This document shows positions 6,719 through 15,329 of a DNA stretch of 64,000 nt, in pieces. The stretch is taken from assembly GCF_947496725.1 (NCBI RefSeq), contig NZ_CANMDS010000004.1:1-64000 (forward strand). Direction: 5' to 3'. The position numbers were made by a program, and so were the translations under genes. Each line of letters starts with the position of its first letter. Within the stretch, counting starts at the first letter, position 1. Under the pieces are notes generated by a model. The model worked only from the letters and a program-made list of their open reading frames with translations. It did no database searches and was not told where the DNA came from. Source of the stretch: an uncultured Dokdonia sp. GTDB taxonomy: Bacteria; Bacteroidota; Bacteroidia; Flavobacteriales; Flavobacteriaceae.

Positions 6719-7689
6719 AAAAAATAGGAATCATAGGTGGTGCAGGTTATACTGCTGGGGAGCTCATTAGACTGCTTATTCATCACCCAGAAGTGCAGAT
6801 AGATTTTATATACAGCACAAGTAATGCGGGTAATGCAGTAGGGATTGTTCATCAAGATCTTGCTCACGTAGACCTTAGTTTTACAAGTAAAGTAAATAGT
6901 GAGGTAGATGTAGTTTTCTTATGCTTGGGTCATGGTAATTCTGGCGAATTCTTGAGAAATCATACATTTTCTGATGCTACAAAGGTTGTTGACCTGAGTA
7001 ATGAATTTAGACTTAAAAATGATATCTTTTTTCAAGATCGAGTTTTTGTATACGGACTTCCAGAAATCAATAAAGAGGAAATAAAAAACGCGCAGAATAT
7101 TGCAAATCCAGGCTGTTTTGCAACTGCTATTCAGCTTGCGTTATTGCCGCTTGCGAGCGCTTCTTTACTTAGCCAAGATGTGCATATTAATGCCGTTACA
7201 GGTGCTACGGGAGCGGGAGTAAAACCAAGTGCTACTACGCATTTTGGGTGGAGAGATAATAACTTCTCACACTATAAGGCTTTTAATCATCAGCATCTTG
7301 GGGAGATAGGAGAGTCTGTCGTTCAGCTGCAAGAGAGTTTTAACAGCGAACTTCATTTCATTCCGCAGCGTGGTAATTTTTCTAGAGGAATTTTTGCAAC
7401 TGCCTACACATTTTATGAGGGTACGATTGAAGAGGCATATGCCCTTTATGAGGATTTTTATAAGGACTCCGCTTTCGCGAAAGCGGTAAGAGCACCTTTA
7501 CATCTCAAACAAGTGGTAAATACCAACTACTGCTTTATACACTTAGAAAAACACGGCAATAAATTATTAATCACGAGTGTGATTGATAACCTCCTAAAGG
7601 GTGCAAGTGGTCAAGCTGTAGAAAATATGAATCTAATGTTTGGTTGGGCTCAAGATACTGGTCTCCATCTCAAGGCAAGTTATTTCTAA
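6715..7689 (+). CDS. argC: N-acetyl-gamma-glutamyl-phosphate reductase
   Basis: A 324-residue NADPH-dependent enzyme reducing N-acylglutamyl phosphate to the semialdehyde. It has the Rossmann start IGIIGGAGYTAGELIRLL, the catalytic Cys (about residue 134) in NPGCFATA, and GATGAGVKPSATTHF. Residues 253-257 (AFAKA) come from a dispersed palindrome, in a region between the conserved SRGIF and LKQVVNTNYC blocks. The start overlaps argG by 4 nt, and proC follows after 18 nt. Confidence 0.95.
   Translation: MKKIGIIGGAGYTAGELIRLLIHHPEVQIDFIYSTSNAGNAVGIVHQDLAHVDLSFTSKVNSEVDVVFLCLGHGNSGEFLRNHTFSDATKVVDLSNEFRLKNDIFFQDRVFVYGLPEINKEEIKNAQNIANPGCFATAIQLALLPLASASLLSQDVHINAVTGATGAGVKPSATTHFGWRDNNFSHYKAFNHQHLGEIGESVVQLQESFNSELHFIPQRGNFSRGIFATAYTFYEGTIEEAYALYEDFYKDSAFAKAVRAPLHLKQVVNTNYCFIHLEKHGNKLLITSVIDNLLKGASGQAVENMNLMFGWAQDTGLHLKASYF
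7471..7484. repeat. Dispersed palindrome in argC (AFAKA frame)
   Basis: A perfect 14-bp copy, read Ala-Phe-Ala-Lys-Ala at residues 253-257. Confidence 0.95.
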
Positions 7690-7707
7690 TAGTTAAGATA
7701 TAGACAT

Positions 7708-8496
7708 ATGAAAATAGCAATCATTGGAACGGGGAATTTAGGTCTTGCCATCGCAAAAGGACTCATCACAAATAATGCGGTGACTAGCTTATATCTTACT
7801 AAAAGAGATATTTCGAGTATCGAAAAATGGGATGCCTACAAGGAAGTAACAACTACGAGTGACAATCGTGAAGCGGTTACAAAAAGTGATATTCTCATTT
7901 TTGCAGTACAGCCAGGTCACTTTGCAGGTATACTTGAAGATATTAAAGAATTACTTACAGAAAAACATATTATCATCTCTACAATCACAGGTTTCAAAGT
8001 GCCACAAATCGCTGAAATTGTAGGAGATCATCAATTTATTATACGCGCAATGCCCAACACCGCTATTGCTGTAGGTCAAAGTATGACCTGTTTATGTAGT
8101 AATACAGCAGGCGAAAAGCGCATTGCCATAGCCGAAGCCATTTTTAATAAGCTAGGCACCAGTCTTATTATTCCAGAAGGACAAATGCAAGCTGCTACGG
8201 TAATCTGTGCGAGCGGTATTGCTTTCTGGATGCGATTGATAAGAGCAACTACGCAGGGAGCCATACAGCTAGGTTTTGACGCAAAAGAAGCGCAAGAACT
8301 TGCTATGCAAACCTGTTTAGGAGCTGCCACGCTCGTTATTAAATCTGGAAACCACCCAGAAGCAGAAATTGATAAGGTAACTACGCCAAAAGGTTGTACC
8401 ATAGAAGGTCTCAATGAGATGGAACATTCAGGTCTAAGCTCTTCTCTCATAAAGGGAATCGTGGCTAGTTATCAAAAAATTAATAGCATCTCATAG
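7708..8496 (+). CDS. proC: Pyrroline-5-carboxylate reductase
   Basis: A 262-residue NAD(P)H-dependent enzyme making proline from 1-pyrroline-5-carboxylate. It has the Rossmann motif IGTGNLGLAIAKGL at residues 5-18, IIRAMPNTAIAVGQSMT in the middle, and a C-terminal dimerisation region with TTPKGCTIEGLNEME, the conserved substrate-binding block. Its place inside an arginine operon joins the two glutamate-derived pathways. It lies 18 nt after argC and 18 nt before argD, so it is part of the transcript. Confidence 0.94.
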   Translation: MKIAIIGTGNLGLAIAKGLITNNAVTSLYLTKRDISSIEKWDAYKEVTTTSDNREAVTKSDILIFAVQPGHFAGILEDIKELLTEKHIIISTITGFKVPQIAEIVGDHQFIIRAMPNTAIAVGQSMTCLCSNTAGEKRIAIAEAIFNKLGTSLIIPEGQMQAATVICASGIAFWMRLIRATTQGAIQLGFDAKEAQELAMQTCLGAATLVIKSGNHPEAEIDKVTTPKGCTIEGLNEMEHSGLSSSLIKGIVASYQKINSIS

Positions 8497-8514
8497 TGCT
8501 TAAAAATAAAGAAT

Positions 8515-9639
8515 ATGAAATTATTTGATGTATATCCGCTTTATGATGTTGCTCCTGTTAAGGCAGAGGGATGCTATGTGTATGATCAAAGTGGTCAAGA
8601 GTATCTTGATTTATATGGCGGTCACGCGGTGATCTCTATAGGTCACGGGCATCCTCATTATATAGAGAAATTAAAAACGCAGATGGATGCCATAGGGTTT
8701 TATTCTAATGCAGTTCAGAATCCGCTGCAGTTGGAGGTTGCTCAGAAGTTAGGAGCACTTTCTGGCTGTGAGGATTATGATTTGTTTTTCTGTAATTCTG
8801 GCGCAGAGGCAAATGAGAATGGATTAAAACTAGCGTCATTTGACACAGGTAAAAGTCGTGTGGTAGCGTTTAAAAATAGCTTTCACGGGAGAACTTCTGC
8901 CGCCGTAGCAGCTACCGATAATCCTAGTATTGTTGCACCTATAAATGCACAACACAAAGTATCCATACTTGATCTGGGCAATACAGAGCAACTAGAGGAA
9001 ACTTTGCAACAAGGAGATTGCTGTGCTGTGATTTTAGAATTTATACAAGGTGTAGGAGGTTTAGATCAATCTACAGAGGTGTTTTATCAAGATGTTGCCG
9101 CGCTTTGTAAAAAGTATGATGTAAAACTCATTGCAGACGAGGTGCAATCTGGTTTTGGGAGATCTGGCGATTTCTTTGCTTTTCAGAAATATAATATCAC
9201 GCCAGACATTATCACTATTGCAAAAGGAATGGGTAACGGGTTTCCCGTGGGCGGTGTGCTGGTGCATCACTCTATTGAGGCGCGTTATGGGATGCTGGGC
9301 ACGACCTTTGGCGGTAATCATCTTGCTTGCGCTGCTACACTTGCAGTTCTCGAGGTGATTGAAAAGGAGCATTTGATGGCACACGCAAAGGAAATGGAAA
9401 CCTACTTTAGGGAGAAAGCACTTGCTTTTGGCAATCGGGTGACTGTAAAAGGTCGCGGACTAATGCTAGGGCTAGACTTAGGCTACGATGTAGGAGCATT
9501 ACGCAAAAAACTCATCTACGAGTACCACATTTTTACGGGAGGGGCAAAAAACAAACACGTGCTCAGAATACTTCCACCACTTACGATTCAAAAACCACAG
9601 ATAGATTTACTATTTGAAGCATTACACAAGGAGTTATGA
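8515..9639 (+). CDS. argD: N-acetyl/N-succinylornithine aminotransferase
   Basis: A 374-residue class III PLP-dependent aminotransferase converting the N-acylglutamate semialdehyde to N-acylornithine. The motifs are FCNSGAEANENGLKLA, FHGRTSAAVAAT, the cofactor aspartate region LIADEVQSGFGRSG, and the PLP lysine in ITIAKGMGNGFPVGG. FGGNHLACAA closes the active site. Whether the acyl group is acetyl or succinyl is not decidable from sequence alone. The 3' end overlaps the carbamoyltransferase by 4 nt (ATGA). Confidence 0.93.
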   Translation: MKLFDVYPLYDVAPVKAEGCYVYDQSGQEYLDLYGGHAVISIGHGHPHYIEKLKTQMDAIGFYSNAVQNPLQLEVAQKLGALSGCEDYDLFFCNSGAEANENGLKLASFDTGKSRVVAFKNSFHGRTSAAVAATDNPSIVAPINAQHKVSILDLGNTEQLEETLQQGDCCAVILEFIQGVGGLDQSTEVFYQDVAALCKKYDVKLIADEVQSGFGRSGDFFAFQKYNITPDIITIAKGMGNGFPVGGVLVHHSIEARYGMLGTTFGGNHLACAATLAVLEVIEKEHLMAHAKEMETYFREKALAFGNRVTVKGRGLMLGLDLGYDVGALRKKLIYEYHIFTGGAKNKHVLRILPPLTIQKPQIDLLFEALHKEL

Positions 9640-10601
9640 AGAACTACATATCTATAAATGATATTCCTAATTTAGAAATGGCGATTAAAGAAGCGCTGTA
9701 TATGAAGGAATATCCGTACGCTTTCGCGAAAGCGGGAAAACAAAAAACCTTAGGTCTTCTATTTTTTAACTCAAGCTTACGTACAAGATTGAGCACAGAA
9801 AAGGCTGCCAAAAACCTTGGAATGGAGACGATGACACTCAATGTAAACAGTGATAGCTGGCAACTAGAGTTTGAAGATGGTACTGTGATGGATGGCACAA
9901 AAGCAGAGCACATTAAAGAGGCTGCGCAGGTGTTATCGCAATATTGTGATGTACTTGCCGTGAGAGCTTTTCCAGGGCTGGTAGATAAAAGTCAAGATGA
10001 GCTAGAGGTTGTACTTTCTGCATTTATGCAATATGGGAGTGTGCCGGTTGTAAATCTAGAAAGCAGTACGGCGCACCCGCTACAAGGCTTTACAGATGCA
10101 ATCACGATTTACGAACTCACCGAAAGTCTACGTGCAGCAAATAAAAAGCCTAATGTTGTGTTGACCTGGGCGCCACACCCTAAAGCATTGCCACACGCAG
10201 TTGCAAACTCATTTGTCCAGACTATGCAAAAGGCAAATGTGAATTTCACAATTACTAATCCAGAGGGTTATGATCTTAACCCAGAGATACGTGGTGAAGT
10301 ACCTGTGATTCATAACCAGAAAGAAGCCTTTGCAAATGCCGATATCATTTATGTAAAAAACTGGAGCAGCTATGAAGATTATGGTAAGGTGCAATCGCAA
10401 GACAGTAACTGGATGATTAATGCCGAAAAACTTAAGGGAACTAATCAAGCCAAAGTAATGCATTGCCTACCTGTGCGCCGTAACGTTGTCATTGCAGATG
10501 ATGTGCTAGACACCGAGTCAAGCGCTGTAATCCAGCAAGCTGGTAATAGAACGTGGGCTGCACAATGGGTGCTTAAAAAGATACTCGACAATGATGAATA
10601 A
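9636..10601 (+). CDS. argF: N-acylornithine carbamoyltransferase (ArgF' type)
   Basis: A 321-residue transcarbamylase. The carbamoyl-phosphate site is NSSLRTRLSTEKAA at about 45-58, followed by HPLQGFTDA and MHCLPVRRN. Bacteroidota use N-succinyl- or N-acetylornithine here, and the MHCLPVRRN end and the co-located deacylase fit that variant rather than plain ornithine carbamoyltransferase. The precise acyl group is unresolved. Residues 29-33 (AFAKA) are encoded by a dispersed palindrome. It overlaps argD by 4 nt and argB by 11 nt. Confidence 0.9.
   Translation: MKNYISINDIPNLEMAIKEALYMKEYPYAFAKAGKQKTLGLLFFNSSLRTRLSTEKAAKNLGMETMTLNVNSDSWQLEFEDGTVMDGTKAEHIKEAAQVLSQYCDVLAVRAFPGLVDKSQDELEVVLSAFMQYGSVPVVNLESSTAHPLQGFTDAITIYELTESLRAANKKPNVVLTWAPHPKALPHAVANSFVQTMQKANVNFTITNPEGYDLNPEIRGEVPVIHNQKEAFANADIIYVKNWSSYEDYGKVQSQDSNWMINAEKLKGTNQAKVMHCLPVRRNVVIADDVLDTESSAVIQQAGNRTWAAQWVLKKILDNDE
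9720..9733. repeat. Dispersed palindrome in the carbamoyltransferase gene (AFAKA frame)
   Basis: A perfect 14-bp copy, read Ala-Phe-Ala-Lys-Ala at residues 29-33. Confidence 0.95.
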
Positions 10602-11376
10602 ACAGCAACTTACCGTAGTGAAAATAGGTGGAGACATTGTAGATTATGATGAACTACTCACTTCATTTTACACGCATTTTAAGGCAATTTCTGGTCCAGC
10701 TATTATCATACACGGTGGAGGAAATAAAGCATCTACTTTACAAGAGCAGCTGGGTTCTGTCCCGGTAAAAGTAGACGGGAGAAGGGTTACAGATGAGGCC
10801 ACGCTAGAGGTTGTGACAATGGTGTATGCCGGACTTCTCAATAAGAAACTTGTCGCTGGCCTGCAGGCAAAAGGTAAAAACACCATAGGACTTTCTGGAG
10901 CAGATGGAGATGCCGTGAGAGCGCATAAACGCGAAGTGATTACGGTAGATTATGGTTTTGTAGGGGATATAGATAGAGTAAATGTGAGTTTTATAAATGA
11001 CCTCCTTTCTGACGGTAAAGTGCCTGTATTTTCTGCAATTACGCACGATGGTAATGGGCAATTACTCAACACCAATGCAGATACACTCGCTGCCAAAATT
11101 GCGGTAGCAATGAGCTCTTTATATAACGTTCAGTTGTTTTATTGTTTTACAAAACCAGGTGTCCTTGAAGATGTAAATAATGATGAATCGATAGTAACGC
11201 GCATAGATAAAGGGCTTTATAAAGAGATGAAAACAGCGGGACAAATATTTGAAGGTATGATTCCTAAACTAGATACTGCTTTTGAGGCGCTCGATCAAGG
11301 CGTTATGAGAGTACATTTGGGCGAGGTTGATGTACTGAGCGATAACACTATAAAACACACGACACTATGTCTTTAA
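10591..11376 (+). CDS. argB: N-acetylglutamate kinase
   Basis: A 261-residue amino-acid kinase-fold enzyme that phosphorylates N-acylglutamate. It has the N-terminal KIGGDIVDY, the phosphate-binding IHGGGNKAS, GLSGADGDAVRA, and the C-terminal GMIPKLDTAFEAL. It lacks the N-terminal extension seen in hexameric, arginine-inhibited kinases, so feedback inhibition may be absent; this is inference. The start is ATG 10591 or the adjacent ATG 10594. It overlaps the genes on both sides, by 11 nt upstream and 10 nt downstream. Confidence 0.92.
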   Translation: MMNKQQLTVVKIGGDIVDYDELLTSFYTHFKAISGPAIIIHGGGNKASTLQEQLGSVPVKVDGRRVTDEATLEVVTMVYAGLLNKKLVAGLQAKGKNTIGLSGADGDAVRAHKREVITVDYGFVGDIDRVNVSFINDLLSDGKVPVFSAITHDGNGQLLNTNADTLAAKIAVAMSSLYNVQLFYCFTKPGVLEDVNNDESIVTRIDKGLYKEMKTAGQIFEGMIPKLDTAFEALDQGVMRVHLGEVDVLSDNTIKHTTLCL

Positions 11377-12437
11377 AAACTCAAATTGATAGCGCCGTAG
11401 CATTGCTGCAATCACTCATTGAGACACAAAGTTTTTCTAGCGAAGAAGACGGCACAGCTTTACTTATCATAAACTGGTTAGAGGAGGAGGGGATTACGCT
11501 TTCGCGAAAGCGTAACAACATCTACGCATTTAATAAACATTATGACGCATCAAAACCGTTATTGCTTCTCAACTCCCACCACGATACGGTTAAGCCAAAT
11601 AAAGGATACACAAGAGATCCTTATAATGCCGAAATCAAGGACGGGAAATTGTACGGTCTAGGCAGTAATGATGCAGGTGCAAGTCTTGTAGGATTGCTTA
11701 CTGCGTTTGTTCATTTTTATGAGCGTGAGGGTATGTCTCATAATATTGTAATTGTAGCTTCTGCTGAAGAAGAGTCAAGTGGTCCAAATGGTCTTAATAG
11801 TATGCTTGCGCATCTACCAGAAATAGATGTTGCCATAGTAGGCGAGCCTACACTTATGAACCTCGCCATTGCCGAAAAAGGTTTGGTTGTTTTTGATGCA
11901 GTAGTAAAAGGAACGGCAGGTCACGCAGCTCATATAAAGGAGAATATGGCTATTTATAATGTGATAGAAACCTTGCAGTGGTTTGAAAATATAACTTTTG
12001 ATAAAGTGTCTGATACGCTGGGTGCAACTAAGGTTACAGTTACTCAAATTAATGCGGGTAGTCAACATAATGTAGTGCCTAGTCAGGTAGAACTCGTTAT
12101 AGATGTGAGAGTTAATGAACATTACAGCAATCAAGAAATCGCCGATTATATGGCGGCAAATGTGCCGTGTGACACAATACAGCCACGGTCATTGCGGCTA
12201 AATAGTTCGCGTATCCCAAAAGAGCACAAGCTTGTAAAAGCTGGAATTGCATTAGGCAGAGAAACCTACGGTTCGCCTACCTTATCTGATCAAGCCTGCT
12301 TGTCTTGTCCATCTTTAAAGCTAGGTATAGGTGACAGCACACGCTCTCATATGGCAGATGAGTTTGTTTACGTACACGAGATAGAGCAGGGGATAGCATT
12401 ATACATCGAGCTCTTAGAAAAATTTTTAACCGCATAA
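11367..12437 (+). CDS. argE: N-acylornithine/N-acylcitrulline deacylase (M20 family)
   Basis: A 356-residue M20 metallopeptidase. Zinc-binding and catalytic motifs are NSHHDTVKP, GLGSNDAGASLVGLL and AEEESSGPNG, followed by VGEPT and, after the dimerisation insert, a C-terminal His region. After an N-acylornithine carbamoyltransferase the expected substrate is N-acylcitrulline, which is deacylated to citrulline for ArgG. Residues 45-48 (LSRK) are encoded by a dispersed palindrome. It overlaps argB by 10 nt. Confidence 0.88.
   Translation: MSLKTQIDSAVALLQSLIETQSFSSEEDGTALLIINWLEEEGITLSRKRNNIYAFNKHYDASKPLLLLNSHHDTVKPNKGYTRDPYNAEIKDGKLYGLGSNDAGASLVGLLTAFVHFYEREGMSHNIVIVASAEEESSGPNGLNSMLAHLPEIDVAIVGEPTLMNLAIAEKGLVVFDAVVKGTAGHAAHIKENMAIYNVIETLQWFENITFDKVSDTLGATKVTVTQINAGSQHNVVPSQVELVIDVRVNEHYSNQEIADYMAANVPCDTIQPRSLRLNSSRIPKEHKLVKAGIALGRETYGSPTLSDQACLSCPSLKLGIGDSTRSHMADEFVYVHEIEQGIALYIELLEKFLTA
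11498..11511. repeat. Dispersed palindrome in argE (LSRK frame)
   Basis: A perfect copy whose flanks extend the dyad symmetry to 22 bp (11494-11515). It is read Leu-Ser-Arg-Lys at residues 45-48. Confidence 0.95.
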
Positions 12438-12491
12438 ATAATAAAGGTTGTTGCAATAGTCTGAATAGCATAACCTACTAATAAGATACCT

Positions 12492-13775
12492 ATGAAACTT
12501 TGGGAAAAAGGAATACCAACAGATCAAAAAATAGAAGCATTTACGGTGGGTAATGATCGTGAGATTGATATCCATATTGCTAAGTATGATTTGCTAGCCA
12601 GCAAGGCACACGCAACGATGCTCGCATCTGTAGGCTTGCTTACACAAGAGGAGAGCGAGCAGTTAAATAAGCAATTAGACCTTATGCTCAAGCAAGAGCA
12701 GGAGGGGACATTTGTTATAGAAGCAGATTTTGAAGATGTACATTCTAAGATAGAAAGTGACCTTGTAAAAGCACTGGGAGATACGGGTAAAAAAATACAC
12801 ACAGCGAGATCTCGTAATGACCAAGTTCTTGTGGCGTTAAACCTTTATTTTAAAGCAGAGTTATCTCAAATAACTGAAGGCGTAGAGAAGTTGTTTACGA
12901 CACTTCTAAAACTTGCAGAGGCGCATAAGAACACCTTACTACCTGGATATACACACCTTCAAGTGGCAATGCCATCATCATTTGGGCTTTGGTTTTCTGC
13001 CTATGCGGAGTTACTTATAGATGATCTTTACTTACTCAAAGCAGCGCAGAAGGTCGTAGATCAAAATCCGCTGGGGAGTGCAGCTGGATATGGATCTAGT
13101 TTTCCTATCGATAGAGAGATGACTACCGCGCAACTTCAATTTGCCGATTTGAAATATAACGTAATTGCAGCTCAACTCTCAAGAGGGAAATCTGAGCGTA
13201 CGGTAACACAAGCTGTAGCAAATATTGCAAATACTTTGAGTCGTTTTGCAATGGATGTATGTTTGTACTGTTCTCAAAATTTTGGGTTCATTAAATTTCC
13301 AGATGCACTTACTACGGGGAGTAGTATAATGCCGCACAAAAAGAATCCAGATGTTTTTGAATTGCTTCGTGGTAAGTGCAATCAGTTGCAAGCGATCCCT
13401 CAAGAAATGATTATGATTACAAATAATTTACCAAGTGGTTACCATAGAGATTACCAGTTACTCAAAGAAAATGCTATCAAGTCTGTTGAGGATCTCAAAG
13501 TAGTGCTAGATATTTTTGAGTTCTCTATTGCGCAGGTGCAAGTGCAGGATGTTAATCTAGGTGATGAGAAGTATCAACACCTTTTTACAGTAGATGCTAT
13601 TAATGACCTTGTAACTTCTGGAGTACCTTTTAGAGAAGCATATAAGCAAATAGGTGAGCAGGTAGAAAATGGTTCTTTTAAAGCAGGAAACACAAAAGAG
13701 CACTCACACTTAGGAAGTATACATAACCTAGGTCTAGATAAGATACAAGCCAAATTTGACAAGGCGGTATCTTAA
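12492..13775 (+). CDS. argH: Argininosuccinate lyase
   Basis: A 427-residue fumarase/aspartase-superfamily enzyme that splits argininosuccinate into arginine and fumarate, the last step of the pathway. It has the substrate-binding TARSRNDQV and GYTHLQVAMPSSFG and the family signature GSSIMPHKKNPDVFE with the catalytic Ser. The length is slightly short of the usual 455-465 residues. It follows argE by 54 nt and ends the operon. No intrinsic terminator was found behind it. Confidence 0.95.
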   Translation: MKLWEKGIPTDQKIEAFTVGNDREIDIHIAKYDLLASKAHATMLASVGLLTQEESEQLNKQLDLMLKQEQEGTFVIEADFEDVHSKIESDLVKALGDTGKKIHTARSRNDQVLVALNLYFKAELSQITEGVEKLFTTLLKLAEAHKNTLLPGYTHLQVAMPSSFGLWFSAYAELLIDDLYLLKAAQKVVDQNPLGSAAGYGSSFPIDREMTTAQLQFADLKYNVIAAQLSRGKSERTVTQAVANIANTLSRFAMDVCLYCSQNFGFIKFPDALTTGSSIMPHKKNPDVFELLRGKCNQLQAIPQEMIMITNNLPSGYHRDYQLLKENAIKSVEDLKVVLDIFEFSIAQVQVQDVNLGDEKYQHLFTVDAINDLVTSGVPFREAYKQIGEQVENGSFKAGNTKEHSHLGSIHNLGLDKIQAKFDKAVS

Positions 13776-13832
13776 TGAGTATGGAAGACTTAAGACACAA
13801 AATGAGCTTGTGTAAAATAGTATCTTCGCACT

Positions 13833-14114
13833 ATGAGTAGCATTAAAACCTTTTTGCGTTCATTACTAGAAATAGTAGAAAACGTATATGAAAACTCTCG
13901 CAAGGCAAGTAGAAAACGCACTTGGCATCAGCACGTAGTCCCCTATGAAGGGGACTGGGCTGTAAGGCGCGAGGGTAACAAGCGTATCACTTCTAAGCAT
14001 CAAAAGCAGAGTACTGCCATACGCAAAGCGAAGAGTATTGCACGTAAACGAAAGGCAGATGTGATTATACACCGTGCCGGCGGTGGAATACGCGAGCGTA
14101 TAAGCTACGACTAG
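13833..14114 (+). CDS. DUF2188 domain protein
   Basis: A 93-residue basic protein. The C-terminal half (about 30-93) matches the DUF2188 pattern: HVVPYEGDWAVRREGNKR, ITSKHQKQSTAIRKAKSIA, DVIIHRAGGGIRERISYD. DUF2188 proteins are small and of unknown function, found in bacteria and archaea. The N-terminal 30 residues form a basic amphipathic stretch. It begins 57 nt after argH and may be read through from that operon. It converges on a lipoprotein gene. Confidence 0.85.
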   Translation: MSSIKTFLRSLLEIVENVYENSRKASRKRTWHQHVVPYEGDWAVRREGNKRITSKHQKQSTAIRKAKSIARKRKADVIIHRAGGGIRERISYD

Positions 14115-14213
14115 AATAGCTATTTTTTATACAAATCAACCTTAGAAACATCTATGCTTGCATTTTGTAATGAAGCGATGCAAAACTCGCGGTAGGTAAA
14201 GCAAATGATAAGA

Positions 14214-14249
14214 GAATAAAAAAATCCCATCAATCTATTGATGGGATTT
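14214..14249 (-). terminator. Intrinsic terminator behind the lipoprotein gene
   Basis: A perfect 12-bp stem (14222-14233 with 14238-14249) and a 4-nt loop. On the minus strand it is followed by seven T. The plus-strand side has only a weaker, delayed T-run, so it may act in both directions. Confidence 0.8.
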
Positions 14250-14277
14250 AAAGTTTTTAATGAGTAGAACTACATCT

Positions 14278-15174
14278 CTATTCTATCAAAGCTACATTTT
14301 CAGGAATATCAAAATAGCTGTTTTCTATATCTTTTTTAAATGTAATATCAGATACATCAATAGTTGTGATATGCTCGCCAGCTTTTTCATCTTCGGTAAG
14401 CCAGTGGGTTTTGTATCCTGTGGCAAACTCTATACCGTCTACCGTAGTTGTTCCCTCTACAGTCATTAACTTTTCTGGTAGGTGACCACCATCTGCAAAG
14501 TATTTAGGGTAAGAGACAATGTAGCGTATTACCGCTAGTTTGTGATTATCTTTCCCAAAATAAAGCACATAGTAATCATCTGGAGCATCTCCCGTTCCTG
14601 CTGCAAAAGTTACTTTAATAGCGTCATAAGTGGTGTTGTTATGAGTCTTATCTGCAAGTTTTTCAAGATTAACACCTTCACCATCTAGTATAAACGGTTG
14701 TGCTAGAAAGTAGTAAGGGGTAAGCGCCCAGAAGCGCATATCAAAAGGAAAAGCGGTAGAGTCCTTAACTTTTTTCCAAGCTTTCTCACCCGTCCACCCA
14801 AACTCTTGAGAGCGATCCTCTACGTGTTGATGACGAGCCTTATTACTCCAAGTATCAATGGTTTGATAAGTGTTACGACGTGTGCTCCCATCTTCAGGTT
14901 TATAGTCAAAATGAAAAGAAAGCGGTCCATTTTTAAAATAAGTATCCAGTCCGCCGTGTGCTTCCATCGCTTGCCATACTATTTTTCCGGCATCTGTTTT
15001 ATTAAGTCTAGCTTGTGCTTCACCTACACGTTTCTCAATCCACGAGTCTGGCTTTACAGCAAGTTCTGGATTTATAGCTACCTCGTTAGATGTTGTCGTG
15101 GTTTTAGTTTTTGTTTCTTGGCAAGACACACAGGCAAGTATTGCAATACCTAATGCGAGAATCATTTTCTTCAT
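14278..15174 (-). CDS. Lipoprotein of unknown function (DUF6503-like)
   Basis: A 298-residue protein with a lipoprotein signal peptide: hydrophobic MILALGIAILACVSC with the lipobox Cys near residue 19, then a Thr/Lys-rich linker. The mature part starts with KIVWQAMEAHGGLDTY and is rich in beta strands and aromatic residues. The AHGG motif and overall pattern resemble flavobacterial proteins grouped as DUF6503; this is a tentative match. The substrate is unknown. It lies downstream of leuB on the same strand, 156 nt away, with a dispersed palindrome between them, so it is probably a separate unit. Confidence 0.7.
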   Translation of the reverse strand: MKKMILALGIAILACVSCQETKTKTTTTSNEVAINPELAVKPDSWIEKRVGEAQARLNKTDAGKIVWQAMEAHGGLDTYFKNGPLSFHFDYKPEDGSTRRNTYQTIDTWSNKARHQHVEDRSQEFGWTGEKAWKKVKDSTAFPFDMRFWALTPYYFLAQPFILDGEGVNLEKLADKTHNNTTYDAIKVTFAAGTGDAPDDYYVLYFGKDNHKLAVIRYIVSYPKYFADGGHLPEKLMTVEGTTTVDGIEFATGYKTHWLTEDEKAGEHITTIDVSDITFKKDIENSYFDIPENVALIE

Positions 15175-15291
15175 CTTCGAAATATGTTGGTTAGTAAAGC
15201 AAGTTTGGTCTATTTCTATTCTTCTAACTTACATAGCAGTGTATTAAATAAATGCTAAAACATCATAGAGATGAAATAAGAGTGGAATTAC

Positions 15292-15305
15292 GCTTTCGCG
15301 AAAGC
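15292..15305. repeat. Dispersed palindrome, intergenic, 22-bp dyad
   Basis: A perfect core between leuB and the lipoprotein gene. Flanking TTAC/GTAA extend the symmetry to 22 bp (15288-15309). Confidence 0.95.
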
Positions 15306-15329
15306 GTAACTCTTACAACTAAAGTCTTA

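Noticed and set aside
8076-8450. Minus-strand 124-codon ORF inside proC
   Set aside because: Antisense shadow of a complete, motif-bearing gene.
14260-14469. Plus-strand ORF antisense to the end of the lipoprotein gene
   Set aside because: Cys/Phe/Tyr-rich shadow frame; it starts within the terminator side and has no homologous features.
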